Source: JAAYTL01 sp031460505
GTDB taxonomy: Bacteria; Bacillota; Clostridia; Tissierellales; Tissierellaceae
Assembly: GCA_031460505.1 (NCBI GenBank)
Contig: JAVKTT010000011.1
Span: 1 to 46,245, forward strand
Reading direction: 5' to 3'
Length of the DNA stretch: 46,245 nucleotides
Shown piece by piece: positions 41,116 to 46,245 of this stretch. Made by a program: the position numbers and the translations under genes. The notes beneath the pieces are model-generated. The model worked only from the letters and a program-made list of their open reading frames with translations, was not told the DNA's origin and searched no databases. Position 1 is the stretch's first letter. Each line of letters starts with the position of its first letter.

Positions 41116-42357
41116 CTACTCTCTAATTTGTCCTTGACCCATTATTAAATATTTATATGTGGTTAATTGTTCTAATCCTACTGGCCCTCTAGCATGAGTC
41201 TTTTGAGTACTGATTCCCATTTCAGCACCAAATCCAAATTCTGATCCATCTGTAAACCTTGTAGAAGCATTTACATATACAGAAGATGCATCGACTTGTC
41301 TTTGGAACTTATTAGCATTTGTTAGATCTTCTGTGATAATTGCTTCAGAGTGTTTAGTCCCGTATTTATTGATATGATCTATTGCTTCATCTACATTTTT
41401 TACTACCTTTATTGCAAGTATAGCATCTAAAAATTCCGATTTATAATCTTCTTCCGTAGCAGGAACTACATCAATTATTTCATTAGTAATTGCACAACCT
41501 CTTAGCTCTATTTTATCTTTAATTGCACCATATGCCCTTGGCAAGAACTTATCTTTAATATTTTCATGTACAAGTAAAGTTTCACATGCATTACATACTC
41601 CTAATCGTTGAGTCTTAGCATTTACTAGAATATTCACTGCATCATCTATATTGGCAGTTTCATCTACAAATAAATGACAGTTTCCCTCTCCTGTTTGCAA
41701 TGTAGGCACAGTTGAATTGTTTATTACAAATTGAATAAGGTTTCTGCCTCCTCTTGGAATAATTAAATCTATATATCCGTTAGCTTTTAACATATCTAAT
41801 ACTAAATCTCTATCAGTATCATCTACAAACTGTACTACATCCTCTGATATAGGAGAACTCTTTAATCCTTCTTTTATTGCTTCAACTAAAGCTTTATTTG
41901 AATTTATAGCAGAAGAACTACCTCTTAGCATAATACAATTTCCGGATTTTAAAGCTAAACTAAATGCATCTACAGTAACATTTGGTCTTGACTCATATAC
42001 AATTCCTATTACACCTAGTGGAACTGTCATCTGTGAGATAGTAAGCCCGTTCTCTTTAGTCCATACCTTGCTTGATCTCCATATTGGATCAGGTAGCTTA
42101 ATAACTGTATTTATTCCATCAATTATCCCATCTAATCTATTATTATCCAAAGCAAGTCTATCTATTAATGCTTCTGTCATATTATTTTCTATTCCGGTCT
42201 TAACATCCAGTTCATTTGCCTTAAGTATGCTTTCTCGATTTTTATCTATTGCAAGTGCTACTTTTTCTAATGCTATATTCTTATCCTTAGTTGATGCTAT
42301 GGAAAGCTGTTTTTCTGCTTGTTTTAGCACAATACCTTTTTCTTCAATATAAGTCAA
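41116..42357 (-). CDS. proA: Glutamate-5-semialdehyde dehydrogenase (gamma-glutamyl phosphate reductase)
   Basis: About 413 residues of the aldehyde dehydrogenase superfamily. VPLGVIGIVYESRPNVTVDA, LRGSSSAINSN, the catalytic cysteine in GVCNACETLL and GFGAEMGISTQKTHARGPVG are ProA hallmarks. It reduces gamma-glutamyl phosphate made by ProB. The longest frame begins at TTG 42366, only 1 base after AGGAGG; the in-frame TTG at 42357 has better spacing, so I use it. Confidence 0.93.
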   Translation of the reverse strand: MTYIEEKGIVLKQAEKQLSIASTKDKNIALEKVALAIDKNRESILKANELDVKTGIENNMTEALIDRLALDNNRLDGIIDGINTVIKLPDPIWRSSKVWTKENGLTISQMTVPLGVIGIVYESRPNVTVDAFSLALKSGNCIMLRGSSSAINSNKALVEAIKEGLKSSPISEDVVQFVDDTDRDLVLDMLKANGYIDLIIPRGGRNLIQFVINNSTVPTLQTGEGNCHLFVDETANIDDAVNILVNAKTQRLGVCNACETLLVHENIKDKFLPRAYGAIKDKIELRGCAITNEIIDVVPATEEDYKSEFLDAILAIKVVKNVDEAIDHINKYGTKHSEAIITEDLTNANKFQRQVDASSVYVNASTRFTDGSEFGFGAEMGISTQKTHARGPVGLEQLTTYKYLIMGQGQIRE

Positions 42358-42475
42358 TTCAATCAAACCTCCTAAATAAACTATTATTCATTATATCATA
42401 TAAACTGGTAACTATTGTAGTTTAAAATATATGTTGCCTTTACTTTATCTGGTTAAAGTTAAATGGGTTTGTTAT

Positions 42476-42504
42476 AGAATACAAAATTCTAAAGCCTTTG
42501 TCAA
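42476..42504 (-). promoter_or_regulatory. Promoter of proA-proB
   Basis: Minus strand TTGACA (42499-42504), 17 bases, TATTCT (42476-42481). A second candidate, the extended -10 TGATATAAT, lies nearer the gene at 42390-42398. The divergent OYE gene starts at 42590. No T-box or other known leader was recognised. Confidence 0.6.
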
Positions 42505-42589
42505 TGACTATCTGTTCTACTATTACTAAAGAAATATAATGTGATATTTTAAAGCATATGGGTAATATTACATTAGGGATGGTGATAAT

Positions 42590-43606
42590 TTGAAAACTTT
42601 TACAAGCTTTAAAATCAAGAATATGGATTTAATTAATAGAATAGTCATGCCACCAATGTGTATGTATTCAGCTGATGAAAATGGATTTGTTAATAATTTT
42701 CATAGGAATCATTATAGGAGCAGAGCTATAGCCCAGGTAGGACTTATTATTGTTGAAGCTACTGCTGTAATGCCTAATGGTCGGATTTCAAATGCTGATC
42801 TTGGTATTTGGAGCGATGAACATATTGAGGGATTAAGATCAATAGTTGAAAATGTAAAGGAATATGACACTAAAATAGGAATACAATTAGCACATGCTGG
42901 TAGAAAATCCGACTCTGGAGATGAATTTATTGTAGCTCCTTCTTCAATAAGGCATAGCGATGAATATCAGGTACCAAGAGAGATTTCTAAATCTGATATC
43001 AAAGACCTTATAATTGCTTTTGAAAACGGAGCTAGACGTGCAAATGAAGCAGGATTTGATACTATAGAGATACATGCAGCTCATGGATACCTAATTCATG
43101 AATTTCTTTCCCCTATTACTAATAAAAGACAAGATGAATATGGTGGAAGCCTGGAAAATAGAGTAAGATTTTTAAAAGAAATTATAAACTCTATTAAGAA
43201 TGTATGGCCAAAAGAAAAACCAATACTTGTTAGAGTTTCCGCAGATGATTATGTTGAAGGTGGAATTAACAAAGAAGAAATGGTCAAAATAGTAAATCTT
43301 ATTAAAGACGATGTTGATATAATTCATGTAAGCAGTGGTGGACTTGTATCAGTAAAAATAAATGTCTATCCTGGATATCAAGTATCCCATTCAGACACTA
43401 TTAAAACCCAATGTAATGTTCCTACAATCGCTGTTGGCTTAATTGATTCATATTCACAATCAGAAGAAATTTTAGGTAATAATAGGGCTGATTTAATTGC
43501 TTTTGGTAGAGCTCTACTTAGAAATCCTTATCTCCCTTTACAAATGGCATATGATAATAATATTGAAATTGAATATCCAATACAGTATAAGAGGGGATTC
43601 AGATAG
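42590..43606 (+). CDS. NADPH dehydrogenase of the old yellow enzyme family (YqjM/NamA-like)
   Basis: A 338-residue FMN enzyme, the normal length of YqjM/NamA. MPPMCMYSA holds the redox-tuning cysteine, HAGRKS and HAAHGYLIHEFLSPITNKR the flavin and substrate residues, and AFGRALLRNPYLP the phosphate-binding end. It reduces activated C=C bonds and nitro compounds in the cytoplasm. Translation starts at TTG 42590 after a GGTGAT site. It is monocistronic and ends in a strong terminator. Confidence 0.92.
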   Translation: MKTFTSFKIKNMDLINRIVMPPMCMYSADENGFVNNFHRNHYRSRAIAQVGLIIVEATAVMPNGRISNADLGIWSDEHIEGLRSIVENVKEYDTKIGIQLAHAGRKSDSGDEFIVAPSSIRHSDEYQVPREISKSDIKDLIIAFENGARRANEAGFDTIEIHAAHGYLIHEFLSPITNKRQDEYGGSLENRVRFLKEIINSIKNVWPKEKPILVRVSADDYVEGGINKEEMVKIVNLIKDDVDIIHVSSGGLVSVKINVYPGYQVSHSDTIKTQCNVPTIAVGLIDSYSQSEEILGNNRADLIAFGRALLRNPYLPLQMAYDNNIEIEYPIQYKRGFR

Positions 43607-43629
43607 TTCTAGATTCTTAGATATGGCGT

Positions 43630-43670
43630 AAGATAAACCTTGTGACTTAAGTTCTCACAGGGTTTATCTT
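43630..43670 (+). terminator. Intrinsic terminator after the OYE gene
   Basis: AAGATAAACC...TGTGA pairs with TCACA...GGTTTATCTT to give a long stem with an 8-9-base loop and one mismatch, followed by TTATTTATC. Confidence 0.8.
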
Positions 43671-43684
43671 TTATTTATCTTACT

Positions 43685-43713
43685 TTAGGAAAGTGCTGAT
43701 AATATGATATAAT
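43685..43713 (+). promoter_or_regulatory. Promoter of the DUF1294 gene
   Basis: TTAGGA (43685-43690), 17 bases ending in TGA, TATAAT (43708-43713), so an extended -10 with a moderate -35. The ATG is 30 bases downstream after AGGAGG. Confidence 0.65.
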
Positions 43714-43742
43714 ATAAGCAATATTATTAGAGGAGGAATTTA

Positions 43743-44009
43743 ATGCGCTATTTATCATATTTTTTTATTTTTATAAATGTTGTTAGTTTTATTCTATTTA
43801 CCATTGATAAACTTAAGGCCAAAAGAAATAAATGGAGAATTCCTGAAGCATGGTTATTCTTTGTATCATTAATTGGAGGCAGTCTTGGAGGGTTACTGTC
43901 TATGAATATTATGAAGCATAAGACCAGTAAAATGAGCTTTATCATAGGTATGCCTATGCTTTTAATAGTAAATTTTCTTAGTTGGTTTTATTTAGGTCAA
44001 TTATTTTAA
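43743..44009 (+). CDS. DUF1294-family small membrane protein
   Basis: An 88-residue membrane protein with about three helices: the FTIDKLKAKRNKWRIPEAWL, SLIGGSLGGLLSM and KHKTSK motifs define DUF1294. Function is unknown. AGGAGG precedes the ATG by 6 bases. It converges on the AbrB-family gene with only 9 bp between the stop codons and no obvious terminator. Confidence 0.88.
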   Translation: MRYLSYFFIFINVVSFILFTIDKLKAKRNKWRIPEAWLFFVSLIGGSLGGLLSMNIMKHKTSKMSFIIGMPMLLIVNFLSWFYLGQLF

Positions 44010-44018
44010 TATTTATCT

Positions 44019-45074
44019 TCAACCAAATATACTAACAATAATTCGAATGATCTGCGGAAAAATCGAAACCACAACAACCATTCTAATAACCTGTATTACA
44101 ATCACATCTGCACTCTTTACACCTATGTCTGACGCGATAAGTGCCATATCAGATGCTCCTGCAGGTGTACATGCAAGCATTGCATCTTTAATAGGCATAT
44201 TAAACTTCCTACAAATAAAAGTACCCACACATATACATGTTATTGCATAGCCTGTGACCAACACTATTGCTGGCAATAATATGAACTTTATCTCGAGTAA
44301 ATCACTATAAACTATTCCACTACCTACATATGTACCTGCTAACACCTGTGCAAGGCGCTTATATGCTCTGGGTAAATAGCCTCTTCCTGTTGATATATTA
44401 AGTACAATAACACTTACCATTGAAAATACTAATGTTCCTGAAGGTATATCCAAAACTCTACCTAGTACTCCAAAGATTGTAGCAATTAAAAGCGTTAATA
44501 TTAAATCTTTGTAATCATTTGATGTAGTTGTAACTCTTTCATATGCTTCTACATTTGTGCCTTCTATTACATGTTTGTTGAAGTATTTTAAATCAGTAAT
44601 TTTCTTTATCATAGTTGGAAATACACCAATACCAAAGACTAGTCTAACAAATTGCATTGCAGCAACCTTTGCTGAATCAGCGCCCATTTCCTCACTAATT
44701 ATTGGAATATCACTTATACCGCCTGGTATTGCAGACATGAATGATGTAACTAAATCCAATGGACTTATATAATAGATTATAAACCCTATAAGTATATTAA
44801 GAAATATTAATCCTGATAATATAGTAAATGCAGGTTTGAAAATATCTTTTAATCTGATTAAATCACTTTTTTCTAATCCTACACCTATAAAGGCACCAGC
44901 TATTATTTGAGCAGCTACTTTTGCTCCTATGGGGATATATGCCATACCAGTCATTATGTTAAATATTGAAACCCCAACAATAGATCCCACCATCATTCCT
45001 CCAGGAACCTTTAATCTGAAAAATATATATCCACACAAATAACCAATAGTTAAAGTAATAATAAAATTATACAT
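44019..45074 (-). CDS. AbrB-family membrane protein (ammonia monooxygenase-like label)
   Basis: A 351-residue protein with about nine or ten helices and an internal duplication: GGMMVGSIVG and AIPGGISDIPIISEEMGAD in the first half return as SGTLVFSMVSV and ACTPAGASDMALIASDIGVK in the second. This is the AbrB duplication membrane family, unrelated to the AbrB transition regulator; function is unclear and transport is assumed. Its promoter is TTGTCA-17-TATTAT at 45108-45136. Confidence 0.85.
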   Translation of the reverse strand: MYNFIITLTIGYLCGYIFFRLKVPGGMMVGSIVGVSIFNIMTGMAYIPIGAKVAAQIIAGAFIGVGLEKSDLIRLKDIFKPAFTILSGLIFLNILIGFIIYYISPLDLVTSFMSAIPGGISDIPIISEEMGADSAKVAAMQFVRLVFGIGVFPTMIKKITDLKYFNKHVIEGTNVEAYERVTTTSNDYKDLILTLLIATIFGVLGRVLDIPSGTLVFSMVSVIVLNISTGRGYLPRAYKRLAQVLAGTYVGSGIVYSDLLEIKFILLPAIVLVTGYAITCICVGTFICRKFNMPIKDAMLACTPAGASDMALIASDIGVKSADVIVIQVIRMVVVVSIFPQIIRIIVSIFG

Positions 45075-45107
45075 TTGATCCGTGCCCCTTTTAATAGTTA
45101 TAAAAAT

Positions 45108-45136
45108 ATAATATCGCTATTCTTAATATATGACAA
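45108..45136 (-). promoter_or_regulatory. Promoter of the AbrB-family gene
   Basis: Minus strand TTGTCA (45131-45136), 17 bases, TATTAT (45108-45113), about 34 bases before the ATG at 45074. Confidence 0.65.
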
Positions 45137-45195
45137 GTACAATAACTAAGTAAGATTTTTTTACAACGTAATTTAATATGAATCTGGGCAATAAA

Positions 45196-45225
45196 AAACC
45201 TTGTAACTTAATAGTTACAAGGTTT
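45196..45225 (-). terminator. Terminator of the tRNA operon
   Basis: A 13-bp perfect stem AAACCTTGTAACT / AGTTACAAGGTTT with a 4-base loop, followed on the minus strand by TTTATTG. It lies 6 bp after the last tRNA. Confidence 0.9.
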
Positions 45226-45230
45226 AGTCA

Positions 45231-45307
45231 TGGCGTACCCTGAGGGAGTCGAACCCCCGACCTTCTGGTTCGTAGCCAGACACTCTATCCAGCTGAGCTA
45301 AGGGTAC
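45231..45307 (-). tRNA. tRNA-Arg (ACG)
   Basis: Full cloverleaf on the minus strand: acceptor GTACCCT/AGGGTAC, anticodon loop CTACGAA (ACG), T-arm GGTTCGACTCC, encoded CCA. Seventh and last tRNA of the unit. Confidence 0.97.
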
Positions 45308-45355
45308 ATCTGTGTAAAAACTGGATTGGCATATAATGCAATCCAGTATCTAATA

Positions 45356-45430
45356 TGGAGCGGAAGACGAGATTCGAACTCGCGGCCCTCGCCTTGGCAA
45401 GGCGATGCTCTACCACTGAGCCACTTCCGC
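45356..45430 (-). tRNA. tRNA-Gly (GCC)
   Basis: Minus strand cloverleaf with acceptor GCGGAAG/CTTCCGC, anticodon loop TTGCCAA (GCC), T-loop GTTCGAATC and encoded CCA. Confidence 0.97.
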
Positions 45431-45447
45431 ATATTTATATGTATTCT

Positions 45448-45532
45448 TGGTGGAGGAGACTGGATTTGAACCAGTGAAAGCACCGCTAACGGATTTACAG
45501 TCCGTCCCCTTTAGCCACTTGGGTACTCCTCC
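45448..45532 (-). tRNA. tRNA-Tyr (GTA)
   Basis: An 85-base class II tRNA with acceptor GGAGGAG/CTCCTCC, anticodon loop ACTGTAAAT (GTA), a long variable arm and encoded CCA. Confidence 0.97.
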
Positions 45533-45612
45533 AAGATATATACCCAGAGGGTACTAATGCAAAATATAGCCCTCCAAAGGACTACTAAATTTATTCCTAC
45601 GGAGTAAATTAA

Positions 45613-45688
45613 TGGAGCTGGCGAGAGGAATTGAACCCCCAACCTACTGATTACAAGTCAGTTGCTCTGCCGATTGAGCTACGCCAGC
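45613..45688 (-). tRNA. tRNA-Thr (TGT)
   Basis: Minus strand cloverleaf with acceptor GCTGGCG/CGCCAGC, anticodon loop CTTGTAA (TGT), T-loop GTTCAATTC and encoded CCA. Confidence 0.97.
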
Positions 45689-45709
45689 AAATCTTAAATT
45701 GTTTTTTAA

Positions 45710-45786
45710 TGGCGACCTGGAAGGGACTCGAACCCTCGACCTCCAGCGTGACAGGCTGGCATTCTAACCAACTGAACTACCAGGCC
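45710..45786 (-). tRNA. tRNA-Asp (GTC)
   Basis: Minus strand cloverleaf with acceptor GGCCTGG/CCAGGTC, anticodon loop CTGTCAC (GTC), T-loop GTTCGAGTC and encoded CCA. Its first 20 bases are repeated in the chimeric element at 45830-45919. Confidence 0.97.
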
Positions 45787-45829
45787 AAAATATATTTATG
45801 TTGCCATGTAATTATTTTAATACATTATT

Positions 45830-45919
45830 GCCTTGGAGTCCTCGTGCCCGACCGGATGTTTTCCAAAATCTTGATTTTGTGAAAACTTGCGGTAAGGGTA
45901 CCAACTGAACTACCAGGCC
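45830..45919 (-). other. tRNA-Asp-derived chimeric element with large hairpin
   Basis: On the minus strand the unit begins with the exact 5' 20 bases of tRNA-Asp (GGCCTGGTAGTTCAGTTGGT: acceptor strand and D-arm) and then leaves the tRNA sequence. A large imperfect hairpin follows (45851-45893; stem parts ACCG, GTTTTC and CAAAATC), and the unit ends in CCAAGGC, which can pair with GCCTGG of the 5' end leaving one bulged base. It has no anticodon arm and no T-loop, so it is not a working tRNA. It is about 90 bases long, like a class II tRNA. Confidence 0.6.
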
Positions 45920-45940
45920 ATAATAATAATATGTATTATA

Positions 45941-46016
45941 TGGTGGGCACAACAGGGCTCGAACCTGTGACCCCCTGCTTGTAAGGCAGGTGCTCTCCCA
46001 ACTGAGCTATGCGCCC
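45941..46016 (-). tRNA. tRNA-Val (TAC)
   Basis: Minus strand cloverleaf with acceptor GGGCGCA/TGTGCCC, anticodon loop CTTACAA (TAC), T-loop GTTCGAGCC and encoded CCA. Confidence 0.97.
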
Positions 46017-46051
46017 ATATATGTGGCTGATATACCAGCCTCTATATTTTA

Positions 46052-46126
46052 TGGTGACCCTACCGGGATTCGAACCCGGGATACCGCCGTGAAAGGGCGA
46101 TGTCTTAACCGCTTGACCATAGGGCC
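46052..46126 (-). tRNA. tRNA-Glu (TTC)
   Basis: Minus strand cloverleaf with acceptor GGCCCTA/TAGGGTC, anticodon loop CTTTCAC (TTC), T-loop GTTCGAATC and encoded CCA. First gene of the tRNA unit. Confidence 0.97.
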
Positions 46127-46138
46127 TAACAAGATATT

Positions 46139-46167
46139 AGTATAGCACATATTGTCATTGTTGACAA
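46139..46167 (-). promoter_or_regulatory. Promoter of the tRNA operon
   Basis: Minus strand TTGTCA (46162-46167), 17 bases, TATACT (46139-46144), 12 bases before the 5' end of tRNA-Glu. The remaining bases to 46245 are AT-rich with nothing else recognised. Confidence 0.85.
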
Positions 46168-46245
46168 GTACTTTTTTACATTTATTTTTTTATATTAATA
46201 CTACGAAACCATTGTATATACAGCATTTCAACTTTTTAATTAATT

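Noticed and set aside
45298..45882. Open frames overlapping the tRNA genes
   Set aside because: They run through tRNA sequence; one gives the familiar spurious peptides produced by tRNA genes read as protein.
1..46245. Phage, IS element or CRISPR array
   Set aside because: No transposase, integrase, phage structural gene or regularly spaced repeats were found on either strand.

Overview
The window is a low-GC (roughly 30 %), densely coded stretch of a Gram-positive anaerobe. A SpoVB-like flippase, amino-acid-fermentation genes, FCD-type GntR regulators, a tandem glycine riboswitch and strong AGGAGG ribosome binding sites all point to a spore-forming Clostridia, perhaps Tissierellales-like. 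That taxonomic guess is inference only. Most genes lie on the minus strand. I see no phage, IS element, CRISPR array or rRNA.

Left part (1-10.6 kb): the small SAF subunit of a UxaA/SuyA-type dehydratase lies behind a near-consensus sigma-54 promoter, with a PrpR-type sigma-54 activator next to it. Then comes one tight operon, read from right to left: a five-gene peptide/nickel-type ABC importer followed by larE, larB and larC, which build the nickel-pincer nucleotide (NPN) cofactor. larC is split in two frames and joined by an A-run -1 slippery site. The operon has an extended -10 promoter and a leader ending in a terminator-like hairpin.

10.6-17.8 kb: alanine racemase, a KARI-fold (IlvC-like) protein with several catalytic residues replaced, a DUF401 permease, an NhaC-family carrier, a methionine gamma-lyase-like PLP enzyme, and a divergent FCD/GntR regulator. 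The PLP-enzyme and IlvC-like genes have twin promoters (TTGACA-17-TATCTT) followed by an almost identical 20-bp element, so they probably form one regulon.

17.9-23 kb: an operon of LarA (NPN-dependent racemase/epimerase), both subunits of a split UxaA-type dehydratase and a GntP permease, preceded by its own FCD/GntR gene. The Lar maturation operon and nickel importer to the left would supply the LarA cofactor. Together they suggest that a hydroxyacid or sugar acid enters by GntP, is epimerised by LarA and is dehydrated.

23-36 kb: a small-multidrug-export-family protein, a secreted serine hydrolase, an acetamidase/formamidase-family protein, an AGCS symporter under a tandem glycine riboswitch, a PHP phosphoesterase, an operon of nucleoside kinase / DUF401 permease / HAD phosphatase / 2-hydroxyacid dehydrogenase, and spoVB.

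36-46 kb: a second sugar-acid-like cassette (GntP permease, IlvD/Edd-family dehydratase, FCD/GntR regulator) whose promoter carries the same kind of operator as the larA operon; dodecin; proBA; an OYE-type NADPH dehydrogenase; DUF1294; an AbrB-family membrane protein; and seven tRNA genes (Glu, Val, Asp, Thr, Tyr, Gly, Arg) in one transcription unit with an odd tRNA-Asp-derived chimeric element in it.
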